Positions 1 to 9,171 of a DNA stretch of 64,000 bases are shown here, piece after piece. Location: positions 198,103-262,102 of the forward strand of contig NZ_KV880639.1 of assembly GCF_001907695.1 (NCBI RefSeq). The letters are read 5' to 3'. The position numbers were made by a program, and so were the translations under genes. The notes below the pieces were generated by a model that worked only from the letters and a program-made list of their open reading frames with translations, was not told the origin of the DNA and searched no databases. Position 1 is the stretch's first letter. Every line of letters starts with the position of its first letter. This DNA comes from Thalassospira sp. TSL5-1. GTDB taxonomy: Bacteria; Pseudomonadota; Alphaproteobacteria; Rhodospirillales; Thalassospiraceae.

Positions 1-104
1 CTAGCTGGTCGTTTATCGCGATTTGCGGACTTGGAATTGTTGAGCATTTAATCAGGCTGCGGGGGAACCAACCGATGACCCGTAGCAATGAGGAGGATCG
101 GTGA
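1..104 (+). CDS. C-terminal end of a DUF2232-like membrane protein (partial)
   Basis: This is the tail of a gene that begins before the window. The frame from base 3 gives a hydrophobic helix ([13 protein letters not shown]), then a basic and polar tail ending RSNEEDR, and stops at TGA 102-104. The stop overlaps the rplI start codon (TGATG), so the two genes are probably translationally coupled. In Rhodospirillales a DUF2232 multi-pass membrane protein commonly lies between rpsR and rplI, and the hydrophobic end fits that. Only 33 residues are visible, so the family name rests mainly on context. Confidence 0.5.
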   Translation, partial: SWSFIAICGLGIVEHLIRLRGNQPMTRSNEEDR

Positions 105-694
105 TGGAAGTTATTCTGCTCCAGCGGGTGGAAAAACTCGGCCAGATGGGTGACGTTGTCACCGTAAAGCCGGGCCACGCCCGCAACCGCCTGCTGCCCC
201 AGGGCATGGCCCTGCGCGCAACCAAGGCAAACATTGCTGTGTTTGAAGCACAGAAAGCCCAGCTTGAAGCTGACAACCTGGAACGCCGTAACGAAGCCGA
301 AAAAGTTGCCGAAAGCCTCGGCAGCCTGGCTGTTACCCTGGTTCGTCAGGCTTCTGACGTTGGTCAGCTTTACGGTTCTGTCACGGCACGCGACATCGCA
401 TCTGCCGTTACCGAAGCCGGCTGCACCATTTCGCGCGGTCAGGTTCGCCTGGATGCCCCGATCAAGACCCTGGGTCTGCACGACATTACCGTCGCCCTGC
501 ACCCGGAAGTCCTGATCACGGTTACCGCCAACGTTGCCCGTACCGAAGAAGACGCTGCCGAGCAGCTTCGTAAAGGTGCGGCCGTTCTGGGCACCATCGA
601 AGAGATGGAAGAAGAAGAAGCTCTCGCTGAAGAAGCATCCGAAGAAGATTTGGAAGCCGAAGGCGAAGAAGAAGCTGCTGCTGCCAACGCCTGA
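104..694 (+). CDS. rplI: 50S ribosomal protein L9
   Basis: L9 binds 23S rRNA near the base of the L1 stalk and helps maintain reading frame. The N-terminal domain begins [19 protein letters not shown] and carries the family signature around [16 protein letters not shown], followed by the long connecting helix and the C-terminal domain (about residues 75-148). ATG 104 is chosen over the in-frame GTG at 101 because AGGAGG at 91-96 is well spaced from it. The protein has 196 residues against about 149 in E. coli; the excess is a strongly acidic, Glu/Ala-rich tail from about residue 160. A terminator follows directly. Confidence 0.97.
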   Translation: MEVILLQRVEKLGQMGDVVTVKPGHARNRLLPQGMALRATKANIAVFEAQKAQLEADNLERRNEAEKVAESLGSLAVTLVRQASDVGQLYGSVTARDIASAVTEAGCTISRGQVRLDAPIKTLGLHDITVALHPEVLITVTANVARTEEDAAEQLRKGAAVLGTIEEMEEEEALAEEASEEDLEAEGEEEAAAANA

Positions 695-718
695 TCGGTG
701 TTGTCTTGACGGTTTCGG

Positions 719-755
719 AAAACGGCGTATCCGCAGGGATGCGCCGTTTTCTTTT
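719..755 (+). terminator. Rho-independent terminator after rplI
   Basis: The arms AAAACGGCGTATCC and GGATGCGCCGTTTT pair with one G-T wobble around a short GCAG loop, followed by CTTTT. It lies 25 bases after the rplI stop and closes the ribosomal protein operon before dnaB. Confidence 0.85.
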
Positions 756-887
756 ACCAAAACCGGAATTTATTATCCTGCCCAACAGGTTGCGCTACCA
801 CCGACCTTTGCGGTTAAGGTATACCGGCTATGACCAAACTGGTTTTAGGCTTTCAGCTCAACAGGATGACTGGTACCCTCCGCCATC

Positions 888-2429
888 ATGAATGAACCCG
901 AACTTGATGCCTTGTTTGCCCCCCTTGATGCAGACGAAGGTGCCAACCACAAAACACCCCTTGAACGCATGGCCCCTCATAATTTTGAGGCCGAGGCCGC
1001 GTTGCTGGGCGCCATCCTGAACAACAACGCCGCCTATGAGCGCGTATCGGATATGTTGCGCCCGGAGCATTTCGCCGATGCCCGGCATGGTCGCATTTAC
1101 GAGGCATGTGGCAAACTGATCGAGCGGGGACAGCTTGCCAACCCTGTGACACTGTCGGCCTTTTTTCGCCAGGACGAACATCTGGCCGAAATTGGCGGAC
1201 CACAATATCTGGCCGAACTTTCCAACAACATGGTTTCCGTCATCAATGCCGGGGACTATGGCAAACTGGTCTATGACCTTTATTTACGCCGCGAACTGAT
1301 CGATATTGGCGAAAATGTCGTCAATGAAGCCTATCAGTACGAACTCGATGCCGACGCCTCCAACCAGATCGAAAATGCCGAACAGCGGCTGTTTTCACTG
1401 GCAACCGCCGGAGCAGCGGAATCGGGCTTTGTTGCCTTTGGTCCGGCACTGACCAAGGCGGTCGAAAATGTTGAACATGCCTATAAAAATGCGGGCAAGG
1501 TTGTCGGTGTTACCACCGGCCTTCGCGACATTGACCGCAAATTGGGTGGTTTGCACCCGTCTGACCTTCTGATCCTGGCAGGTCGCCCGTCGATGGGTAA
1601 AACCGCGCTTGCCATGAACGTGGCCTTTAACGCGGCAATTTCGGCCCATAAAAACCGCCAAAGCGGTGAAGAGCAGGACGACGAATTGCGCACCGGCGCC
1701 ATTGCCGTATTCTCGCTTGAAATGGCCGCTGACCAGCTTGCCGGGCGTCTTCTTTCCCAGGCAGCCGAAGTTTCGGGCGACAATATGCGCCGTGGGGATC
1801 TGACCGAGGACGACTTTGAACGTCTTGTCATTGCTTCGCGCGAGTTAAATACCGTTCCGCTTTATATCGACGATACCCCGGCCCTGCCAGTATCCACCCT
1901 GCGAACCCGTTGCCGCCGCCTTAAGCGCCAGCACGGTCTTGCCATGATCGTGGTTGACTATTTGCAGCTTCTTGCCCCGCCCACCAATTTCCGTGGTGAT
2001 GGCCGTGTGCAGGAAGTCTCGGAAATTACCCGCTCGCTTAAGGCCATTGCCAAGGAACTGGGCTGTCCGGTGCTGGCACTGTCCCAGCTTTCACGTGCGG
2101 TCGAACAGCGCGACGATAAACGTCCGCAACTTTCGGACCTGCGTGAATCCGGCTCGATCGAGCAGGATGCCGACGTCGTGATGTTCATTTACCGCGAACA
2201 ATATTATCTCGAACGTGCCGAACCGGCCCAGAAACCCGAAGAATCGAACGAAAAATTCTCGGAACGCTATTCGCAATGGCAGGAACGCCTTAACCACGTT
2301 TACAACACTGCTGAAGTTATTGTTGCCAAGCAGCGACACGGTCCGGTAGGTAACGTCCGTCTGTTCTTTGACGGTAACTACACCAAATTTGGCGATCTTG
2401 ATCATGTCGCCGAAGAATTTGAAGAATAA
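888..2429 (+). CDS. dnaB: Replicative DNA helicase DnaB
   Basis: Hexameric 5'-3' helicase that unwinds DNA at the replication fork and interacts with primase. The N-terminal DnaB domain spans about residues 25-130 (starts near PHNFEAEAALLGAIL), followed by a linker and the RecA-like motor domain. Walker A is GRPSMGKTALAMN near residue 230, Walker B is MIVVDYLQLL, and the SQLSRAVEQR and DLRESGSIEQDAD motifs follow. The 513 residues are slightly more than the usual 450-480; the extra is a loop rich in Gln and Asp after Walker A (HKNRQSGEEQDDEL). There is no intein. The ATG at 888 has only a weak ribosome binding site. alr follows 31 bases downstream on the same strand. Confidence 0.97.
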   Translation: MNEPELDALFAPLDADEGANHKTPLERMAPHNFEAEAALLGAILNNNAAYERVSDMLRPEHFADARHGRIYEACGKLIERGQLANPVTLSAFFRQDEHLAEIGGPQYLAELSNNMVSVINAGDYGKLVYDLYLRRELIDIGENVVNEAYQYELDADASNQIENAEQRLFSLATAGAAESGFVAFGPALTKAVENVEHAYKNAGKVVGVTTGLRDIDRKLGGLHPSDLLILAGRPSMGKTALAMNVAFNAAISAHKNRQSGEEQDDELRTGAIAVFSLEMAADQLAGRLLSQAAEVSGDNMRRGDLTEDDFERLVIASRELNTVPLYIDDTPALPVSTLRTRCRRLKRQHGLAMIVVDYLQLLAPPTNFRGDGRVQEVSEITRSLKAIAKELGCPVLALSQLSRAVEQRDDKRPQLSDLRESGSIEQDADVVMFIYREQYYLERAEPAQKPEESNEKFSERYSQWQERLNHVYNTAEVIVAKQRHGPVGNVRLFFDGNYTKFGDLDHVAEEFEE

Positions 2430-2460
2430 CCCACTATGTCCATAACGGGGTTTTAAGCCG

Positions 2461-3582
2461 ATGAGCGTCCTTCCCGCCCCTGGCCGTGCGGCAGACTGCG
2501 CACAGTTGGAAATTAACCTGAGAGCCATCGCTGAAAACTATCAGCGCCTGCAAAAAACCTATACCGGCCGCACGATGGGGGCGGTTGTCAAGGCCAATGC
2601 CTATGGGCTGGGTGCCAAGGCAATTGTACCGGTTTTAAAAAAGCAGGGCTGCCGTCTGTTTTTTGTCGCCCATGCCAACGAAGCAGCCGACCTGTTTCCG
2701 TTGTTGCGGGGTGGCGGACGCATTGCCGTGTTTAACGGCCTGATGCCAGGCGACGAAGAATTCTTCATCGAAAACGATGTCATCCCCGTATTGAACGACT
2801 TGGGCCAAATTGAACGCTGGTCCAATCTGTGCCGCGAATATGAACGCCCGGCACCGGCCTTCATCCATCTTGATACCGGGATGAGCCGCACCGGCCTGTC
2901 ACCCCGTGAATTGCAGGCCCTGATCGAACGCCATTCGCAGCTTTTATACGGCTTTGAAAAGGCAGGCTACATGACCCACCCGGTCGCCGCCGACGAAGCC
3001 GACAGCCCGATTACCCGTGAACAATATGACCTGTTCATGAAATGGTATCGCCGCCTTCCCCCTGCCCCGCGTGGCTTTTGCAATTCGTCGGCCATTTTCC
3101 GCCATACCGATTACCACCTGGAATTTTGTCGGCCCGGTTACGCACTGTGGGGCGGCAACCCGACACCCGAAAAAGCCAACCCGATGCGCAATGTGGTCAC
3201 GCTCACAGCCAAGGTGCTGCAAGTGCGCCAGATTGACACCGGTGAATCGGTCGGATACGGTGCGTCCTGGCGGGCTGAACGGCCTTCCGTAATTGCAACT
3301 GTTGCTGCCGGTTACGCCGATGGCTGGTTGCGCCATCTTTCCAATGCAGGGAAACTCAAAATCGGCGGGATTCAAACGCCTATGGTAGGACGTGTGTCGA
3401 TGGATGCCTTTGGCCTCGATATCACCGACCTTCCGGACGGCAAGCTGAAACCGGGCGACGATGTGACGCTGCTTGGCAAAGACTGCACTGTCGATGATAT
3501 CGGCACCATGTCCGGTACCATTGGTTATGAAATCCTGACCTCGCTTGGTCATCGTTATCAGCGGGTTTACACCGAAGGCTAA
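2461..3582 (+). CDS. alr: Alanine racemase
   Basis: PLP enzyme converting L-alanine to D-alanine for peptidoglycan. The PLP-lysine motif AVVKANAYGLGA is near residue 40, and the second catalytic base, a tyrosine, lies in SVGYGASWRA of the C-terminal beta domain. The 373-residue length is typical. The ATG at 2461 is the first methionine and gives an N-terminus (ADCAQLEINLRAIAENY) that aligns with the family. The gene lies between dnaB and mlaE on the same strand, with short gaps consistent with cotranscription. Confidence 0.96.
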   Translation: MSVLPAPGRAADCAQLEINLRAIAENYQRLQKTYTGRTMGAVVKANAYGLGAKAIVPVLKKQGCRLFFVAHANEAADLFPLLRGGGRIAVFNGLMPGDEEFFIENDVIPVLNDLGQIERWSNLCREYERPAPAFIHLDTGMSRTGLSPRELQALIERHSQLLYGFEKAGYMTHPVAADEADSPITREQYDLFMKWYRRLPPAPRGFCNSSAIFRHTDYHLEFCRPGYALWGGNPTPEKANPMRNVVTLTAKVLQVRQIDTGESVGYGASWRAERPSVIATVAAGYADGWLRHLSNAGKLKIGGIQTPMVGRVSMDAFGLDITDLPDGKLKPGDDVTLLGKDCTVDDIGTMSGTIGYEILTSLGHRYQRVYTEG

Positions 3583-3635
3583 TCCGGTTGCAATTGCGCT
3601 GCCAGAACGCCAGGAACAAGGGAATAACGTCCCAG

Positions 3636-4409
3636 ATGCCGATTTTAGCGCCAATAGGCCGTATATTTCTTGCATTTTTGGCTGTTGTCGGCCGGGTCAC
3701 AATATTTGCCTCAAAAACGCTGATGCATTGCGTCACGCCGCGCTTTTATTTCCGGCTGATTTTCAAGCAAATGTGTGAAATCGGCTATTATTCTCTGCCG
3801 GTTGTCGCCATGACCACGCTGTTTGCCGGTATGGTTCTGGCCCTGCAAAGTTATTCCGGTTTTTCGCGTTTTTCCGCCGAAAGTGCCGTTGCCACCGTGG
3901 TTGTCATTTCCATGACCCGCGAATTGGGCCCGGTGCTGGCCGGGTTAATGGTGGCAGGCCGGGTCGGTGCGGCCATTGCGGCTGAAATCGGAACGATGCG
4001 TGTGACCGAACAGATTGATGCGCTGGTAACACTATCCACCAACCCGTTCAAATATCTGGTTGTGCCGCGCGTGCTTGCCGGTCTGATTACCTTGCCGATC
4101 CTTGTTTTTATTGGTGATATTATCGGGGTTATGGGCGGTTACATCGTGGGTGTGAACAAGCTGTCCTTTAATTCCGGCTCCTATATCCAGAACACCTTTC
4201 AGTATCTTGAAACACTCGATATCGTTTCGGGGCTGGTCAAGGCGGCGGTGTTTGGTTTCATCATCACGCTGATGGGCTGCTATCAGGGCTATCATTCGCG
4301 CGGCGGCGCACAGGGCGTTGGGCAGGCCACCACGAATGCCGTGGTTTCCAGTTCCATCCTGATCCTGATCGCCAACTATATCGTGACCGAACTGTTCTTT
4401 GTTCGCTAA
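3636..4409 (+). CDS. mlaE: MlaE-type phospholipid ABC transporter permease
   Basis: Inner-membrane permease of the Mla lipid transport system, which moves phospholipids between the inner and outer membranes. It has five or six hydrophobic segments and the family signature SMTRELGPVLAGLMVAGRVG, with the EIGTMRVTEQIDAL coupling motif contacting the ATPase. An in-frame TTG lies at 3588, but ATG 3636 (MPILAPIGRIFLAFL) is preferred: AAGGGAA lies 12 bases upstream and the resulting 257 residues match the family. mlaF follows after 15 bases. No MlaD or MlaC gene follows in this window; radA is next. Confidence 0.93.
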   Translation: MPILAPIGRIFLAFLAVVGRVTIFASKTLMHCVTPRFYFRLIFKQMCEIGYYSLPVVAMTTLFAGMVLALQSYSGFSRFSAESAVATVVVISMTRELGPVLAGLMVAGRVGAAIAAEIGTMRVTEQIDALVTLSTNPFKYLVVPRVLAGLITLPILVFIGDIIGVMGGYIVGVNKLSFNSGSYIQNTFQYLETLDIVSGLVKAAVFGFIITLMGCYQGYHSRGGAQGVGQATTNAVVSSSILILIANYIVTELFFVR

Positions 4410-4424
4410 CCAGGGCCGCAAAAC

Positions 4425-5201
4425 ATGTCTGACAGCCCGAAAATCAGCCTGACCGACCTGCATAAGGGGTTTGGTGCCAAAAAGGTTCTTCAGGGCGTAA
4501 ACCTGAATGTTGCCGCCGGTGAATCCGTTGCCATCATTGGTGGTTCGGGCACCGGCAAATCAGTGACGCTGAAATGTATTCTCGGCCTGCTTACGCCCGA
4601 TAGCGGCTCGATTAAAATTGATGGCGTTGAAATGGTCGGGGCGGACCGCAAGGCCCATGATGCCATGCAGGCCAAAAGCGGCATGCTGTTTCAGGGGGCG
4701 GCCCTGTTTGATTCGCTTTCGGTATGGGAAAATGTCGCCTTCGGCCTGATCGAAGGCCAGGGTATGGACCGCAAGGAAGCGCACGACATTGCCATCAAAC
4801 GCCTTTCCGATGTTGGCCTTGGGCCAGATGTTGCCCCGCTTTCCCCTGCCTCGCTTTCTGGCGGGATGCAAAAACGTGTTGGCCTGGCCCGTGCCATTGC
4901 GACCCGGCCGGAAATCCTGTTTTTTGACGAACCGACAACCGGCATAGATCCGATCATGGGCGACGTCATCAATGATCTGATCGTCAAATGCACCCGGGAA
5001 CTGGGGGCCTGCGCACTGACCATTACCCACGACATGGCCAGTGCCCGCAAAATTGCCGACCGTATTGCCTTTCTTTACAAAGGCACCATCATTTGGGATG
5101 GCCCGGTGGCCGATGTTGAAACCAGCGACAATCCCTATTTACAGCAATTCATCTCGGGCAATACCGAAGGTCCGCTTGACCTTGACCTCAAGCATCTTTA
5201 A
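4425..5201 (+). CDS. mlaF: MlaF-type phospholipid ABC transporter ATPase
   Basis: Cytoplasmic ATPase partner of MlaE. Walker A is GGSGTGKSVTLK near residue 40, the Q-loop is MLFQGAALFDSLSVWENV, the signature is SLSGGMQKRVGLARA, and Walker B with the catalytic Glu is ILFFDEPTTGIDP; the switch histidine lies in ITHDMASA. The 258 residues match the family. The 15-base gap from mlaE suggests a two-gene unit, with the substrate-binding MlaD component encoded elsewhere. Confidence 0.94.
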   Translation: MSDSPKISLTDLHKGFGAKKVLQGVNLNVAAGESVAIIGGSGTGKSVTLKCILGLLTPDSGSIKIDGVEMVGADRKAHDAMQAKSGMLFQGAALFDSLSVWENVAFGLIEGQGMDRKEAHDIAIKRLSDVGLGPDVAPLSPASLSGGMQKRVGLARAIATRPEILFFDEPTTGIDPIMGDVINDLIVKCTRELGACALTITHDMASARKIADRIAFLYKGTIIWDGPVADVETSDNPYLQQFISGNTEGPLDLDLKHL

Positions 5202-5254
5202 CCCCGACAACAAATTGCCTATCGTCATGCTTTAAGCGGCCTACAGGCCCGGCC

Positions 5255-5272
5255 ATCCTGCCAGGGCAGGAT
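5255..5272. repeat. Perfect inverted repeat between mlaF and radA
   Basis: ATCCTGCC and GGCAGGAT are separated by AG. No T run follows on either strand, so this is not a standard terminator. It could be an RNA hairpin limiting readthrough from mlaF or a protein site; neither is shown. Confidence 0.4.
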
Positions 5273-5318
5273 AAGGCTGGCGTGACAGCCGACATGTCAA
5301 AATCCAGCGGAGCTTTTC

Positions 5319-6731
5319 GTGGCAAAAACCCAAAGCCGTTTCATCTGCCAGAATTGCGGGGCCGAATACAGAAAATGGACGGGCCATTGTGATGCCTGCG
5401 ATTCCTGGAACACCATCGAGGAAGAACGCATCGAGGCTGGCCCCAAAGCCACCGGCGGCATCACCAGTGGTGCACGCGGCAAACAACTGGATTTTGTCGC
5501 CCTGGAAGGCGAAAGTTCCCGCCCGCCCCGCATCATTACCGGCATTACCGAACTGGACCGCGCCTGTGGCGGTGGCCTTGTTCCCGGCTCTGCCCTTTTG
5601 GTGGGCGGCGACCCGGGCATTGGTAAATCCACCATATTGCTTCAGGCGGTTGGCGTATTGGCCGCACGGCATAAATGCGCCTATATCTCGGGCGAGGAAG
5701 CGGTTGACCAGGTGCGCATGCGTGCTGCCCGCCTTGGCCTTGAAAAATCCAGGGTCGATTTTGCCGCCGCCACCAGCCTGCGCGACATCATTTCAACGCT
5801 GGATCAAAGCAGCCACGAAGTGGTGGTTATCGACTCGATCCAGACCATGTATGCCGATACCCTCGACAGCGCCCCGGGCACCGTGTCCCAGGTACGCGCC
5901 TGCGCGCTGGAATTGATCCGCCTTGCCAAACGCAAGGGCTTTGCCGTTATTTTGGTCGGTCACGTTACCAAGGAAGGCCAAATCGCCGGCCCGCGTGTGC
6001 TGGAACACATGGTTGATACAGTGCTGTATTTTGAAGGCGAACGCGGCCACCAGTTCCGCATTTTGCGCGCGGTCAAAAACCGTTTTGGGGCCACCGACGA
6101 AATTGGCGTGTTTGAAATGGGCGATGCCGGGCTGGTCGAAGTCCCCAACCCGTCCGCCCTGTTTCTGGCCGACCGCGATGCGCCGGTCAGTGGTACCGCC
6201 GTTTTTGCCGGACTGGAAGGCACCCGCCCGATGCTGGTGGAAATTCAGGCGCTGGTGGCCCAATCAGCCCTGGCAACCCCGCGCCGCGCCGTTGTCGGCT
6301 GGGATTCCGCCCGTATGAATATGATCTTGGCCGTGCTGGATGCCCGTTGTGGCCTGCCGCTCAGCCAGTTTGACGTTTACCTGAACGTTGCTGGGGGCCT
6401 TCGTGTCGGCGAACCCGCCGCAGACCTCGCGGTCGCATCGGCCCTTATTTCTGCCGTTGCTGATGTGCCGGTTCCGGCCGAAACTGTGATTGTTGGTGAA
6501 ATCGGGCTTTCGGGCGAGGTTCGCCCGGTCGGGCAAATCGAGGCCCGCCTGAAAGAAGCCGCCAAGCTGGGCTTTGCCAATGGATATGTGCCGCGTCATG
6601 GCCAAAATGCGAAAAAGAAGCTGACGATCAAAGGCCTGAAACAGGTGGAAATCAGCCATCTTCAGGATTTGGTAAATTTATTCGGCCAAGATGTTCGCGA
6701 AAAGGTGCGCCCGCGCGAAGGCATGTATTAA
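5319..6731 (+). CDS. radA: DNA repair protein RadA
   Basis: RecA-like branch migration helicase in recombinational repair. The N-terminal C4 zinc finger is seen as CQNCGAEY followed by CDACDSW (residues 7-30). Walker A is GGDPGIGKST near residue 95, the RadA signature is KNRFGATDEIGVF, and the C-terminal Lon-like domain includes GEIGLSGEVRPVGQIEARLKEA split over about 22 residues. The start is GTG 5319, preceded by GCGGAG; it places the zinc finger at the N-terminus as expected. The length of 470 residues is typical. cvpA follows 60 bases downstream, an arrangement common in alphaproteobacteria. Confidence 0.96.
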   Translation: MAKTQSRFICQNCGAEYRKWTGHCDACDSWNTIEEERIEAGPKATGGITSGARGKQLDFVALEGESSRPPRIITGITELDRACGGGLVPGSALLVGGDPGIGKSTILLQAVGVLAARHKCAYISGEEAVDQVRMRAARLGLEKSRVDFAAATSLRDIISTLDQSSHEVVVIDSIQTMYADTLDSAPGTVSQVRACALELIRLAKRKGFAVILVGHVTKEGQIAGPRVLEHMVDTVLYFEGERGHQFRILRAVKNRFGATDEIGVFEMGDAGLVEVPNPSALFLADRDAPVSGTAVFAGLEGTRPMLVEIQALVAQSALATPRRAVVGWDSARMNMILAVLDARCGLPLSQFDVYLNVAGGLRVGEPAADLAVASALISAVADVPVPAETVIVGEIGLSGEVRPVGQIEARLKEAAKLGFANGYVPRHGQNAKKKLTIKGLKQVEISHLQDLVNLFGQDVREKVRPREGMY

Positions 6732-6791
6732 ACCGGCACTTTGCCAGGGGCACCCCTTGGGGACGCTTTCCGACAACAGGACCAACACAGA

Positions 6792-7478
6792 ATGGACTTT
6801 TCCTTCCTCTCAGAACTGGGTGCCAGAGACGTTTTTGATCTGGTCGTGGTGGCGATTGTCCTGCTATCGGGCCTGTTTGCGTTTTTTCGCGGCTTTGTTC
6901 ACGAAAGCCTCTCGATGTTGGGCTGGGTTGGCGCGGGTGTAACCGCGCTTTATGGCTATCCGGTTGCGCGGCCCTATGTGCGCGAACTTATTCCATCGCA
7001 GTTGATTGCCGATCTGGCCACCGGCATTGGCCTGTTTGTCATTTCGTTTCTGATTTTCTCCTTCATCAGTGGCCGTATTGCCAAGGCCGTGCAAAATTCC
7101 GGCCTTGATAGCCTTGATAGCACGCTGGGTTTTGTTTTTGGCCTTGTGCGCGGCGGGCTGGTTGTTTGCATTGCCTATCTGGCGCTTTCCTGGCTGATGC
7201 CCCCGGCCCAGCAGCCCGACTGGGTGCAAACCGCACGCACCCGCCCTGTCTTGCAGGAGGGTGCCTATTTGCTCAAGGCAGCCATGCCCGATGCGCTGTT
7301 TGATAATACCGCCGAAGAAATTGCCCGCACCCAACGCGAGGCTGATGCCCGGGATCAAACTTATCGCAAATTGCTTGGGCCAACGCCAAAAGCCAAGGAA
7401 TCCGCGCCGATCAAGGGCTACACCCAGGAAGAGATCGACGCCAAAAACCGCCTGATCGATGCCGTAACCCAGCAATAA
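6792..7478 (+). CDS. cvpA: CvpA family membrane protein
   Basis: Inner-membrane protein named after the colicin V production phenotype in E. coli, where it lies beside purF as it does here. Four hydrophobic helices lie in residues 15-150, with the CvpA signature FAFFRGFVHESLSMLGWVGA and later STLGFVFGLVRGGLVV. A polar tail of about 70 residues follows. The ATG at 6792 (MDFSFLSELG) is chosen over an upstream in-frame TTG at 6741 because it places the first helix correctly and CAGGA lies 11-15 bases upstream. The molecular function is not settled. Confidence 0.88.
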   Translation: MDFSFLSELGARDVFDLVVVAIVLLSGLFAFFRGFVHESLSMLGWVGAGVTALYGYPVARPYVRELIPSQLIADLATGIGLFVISFLIFSFISGRIAKAVQNSGLDSLDSTLGFVFGLVRGGLVVCIAYLALSWLMPPAQQPDWVQTARTRPVLQEGAYLLKAAMPDALFDNTAEEIARTQREADARDQTYRKLLGPTPKAKESAPIKGYTQEEIDAKNRLIDAVTQQ

Positions 7479-7707
7479 AAAACCGCGTACTCCCCTGTCT
7501 GGTGGCCGGTAAAATGGTTTTAAACAATGTTGCCGGGCGGTTGATCTGCAAAAGGTTCTGGACCAAACACCCAAAAGCGTTATACAACGCCCTCGCGCGA
7601 AGATATGGATTGCCCCTGGTGGTGATCCCCAACGAGTGAGGCGTCGGGATTTCGTTAACGCGTGCGGCATCCGACAGACGCCACCGGCGAGAGAGCGGAA
7701 CCCACTC

Positions 7708-9171
7708 ATGCTGACCACCAACCCATTTGATGACGACAAGCTGCGCGAAGAGTGTGGCGTTTTTGGCGTTTTTGGTTCGTCCGATGCGGCGGCCCTGACA
7801 GCCCTTGGCCTTCATGCCCTGCAGCATCGCGGCCAGGAAGCGGCCGGTATCGTTGCCTACGATGGTTCTGACTTTCCCGCCCATCGGGCGTCAGGCCAGG
7901 TTGGCGATATTTTTGGCTCACAGGATGTAATCGAAAGCCTGCCCGGCCACCGTGCCGTGGGCCATGTGCGGTATTCCACCGCCGGCGGCAAGGGCCTTCG
8001 CAATGTGCAGCCCCTGTTTGCCGATTTTGAATTTGGCGGTTTGGCGATTGCCCATAACGGCAACCTGACCAACGCCCTTGCCGTGCGGGACCGTTTGGTC
8101 CGTCGGGGTTCGATTTTCCAGTCCACGGCTGATACCGAAGTTTTCATTCACCTGATCGCCACCAGCCTTTACGAAAAAATCGTCGATCGTCTGATCGATG
8201 CGCTGCGCCAGGTCGAAGGAGCTTACAGCCTTGTCGTCATGACCCAGAAAAAGCTGATCGGTGTGCGTGACCCGCTGGGTGTGCGTCCGCTGGTCCTGGG
8301 AAAACTTCACGACTCTTACATCTTTTCATCGGAAACGGTCGGCCTGGATATTGTGGGCGCGGAATTCATCCGCGACGTCGAACCGGGTGAAATCGTTGAA
8401 ATCACCGATGAGGGCATTCGCTCAATCAAGCCGTTCAAACCGGTCAAATCGCGCTTTTGCATTTTTGAACATGTCTATTTCGCCCGCCCCGACAGCATTG
8501 TCGAAGGCACCAGCGTTTATGACGTGCGCAAAAATATTGGTCGCGAACTGGCCCGTGAATCCGCCATTGAAGCCGATGTTGTCGTGCCGATCCCCGATTC
8601 CGGCGTGCCGTCCGCCCTGGGTTATGCCGAAGAATCCGGTATACCGTTTGAACTGGGCATCATCCGCAACCATTATGTCGGCCGGACCTTTATTGAACCG
8701 ACCGACCAGATCCGTCATTTGGGTGTGAAGCTGAAGCACAATGCCAACCCTGGCAAGCTGAAGGGCAAGCGCGTTATTCTGGTAGACGATTCCATCGTGC
8801 GCGGTACCACTTCGACCAAGATCGTTGAACTGGTCCGTCAGGCCGGTGCAGCCGAGGTGCATATGCGCATCACCAGCCCGCCCACCGCAAATCCGTGCTT
8901 TTATGGTGTGGATACACCGTCAAAGGAAAAGCTGATGGCGGCGAACCACGATATTGATGCTATGGCGAAAATGATCGGCGTGGATAGCCTTGCCTTCGTC
9001 AGCATTGACGGGCTTTATCGGGCCACCGGCCTGCCGGGCCGCGATGCCGAAAACCCGGCTTTCTGCGATGCGTGCTTCACCGGCGATTATCCCATTCGCC
9101 TGGTGGACCACACCGCCGAAGAAAACAAAAACCGCAAGCTCTCCCAGCTTGTTGAAAGACGCTCTGCATGA
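7708..9171 (+). CDS. purF: Amidophosphoribosyltransferase
   Basis: First committed step of purine synthesis: PRPP and glutamine give phosphoribosylamine. A short propeptide of about 15 residues precedes the catalytic cysteine in REECGVFGVF, so autoprocessing is expected. The N-terminal glutaminase domain is followed by the PRTase domain with the PRPP loop VILVDDSIVRGTTS. Cysteines at SRFCIFEH, ANPCFYGV and FCDACF match the four ligands of the Fe-S cluster in the Bacillus-type enzyme. ATG 7708 is preferred over an in-frame upstream start at 7636. The 230-base leader contains an imperfect hairpin around 7640-7682 (GGCGT with ACGCC). The stop overlaps the next gene (ATGA). Confidence 0.97.
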   Translation: MLTTNPFDDDKLREECGVFGVFGSSDAAALTALGLHALQHRGQEAAGIVAYDGSDFPAHRASGQVGDIFGSQDVIESLPGHRAVGHVRYSTAGGKGLRNVQPLFADFEFGGLAIAHNGNLTNALAVRDRLVRRGSIFQSTADTEVFIHLIATSLYEKIVDRLIDALRQVEGAYSLVVMTQKKLIGVRDPLGVRPLVLGKLHDSYIFSSETVGLDIVGAEFIRDVEPGEIVEITDEGIRSIKPFKPVKSRFCIFEHVYFARPDSIVEGTSVYDVRKNIGRELARESAIEADVVVPIPDSGVPSALGYAEESGIPFELGIIRNHYVGRTFIEPTDQIRHLGVKLKHNANPGKLKGKRVILVDDSIVRGTTSTKIVELVRQAGAAEVHMRITSPPTANPCFYGVDTPSKEKLMAANHDIDAMAKMIGVDSLAFVSIDGLYRATGLPGRDAENPAFCDACFTGDYPIRLVDHTAEENKNRKLSQLVERRSA

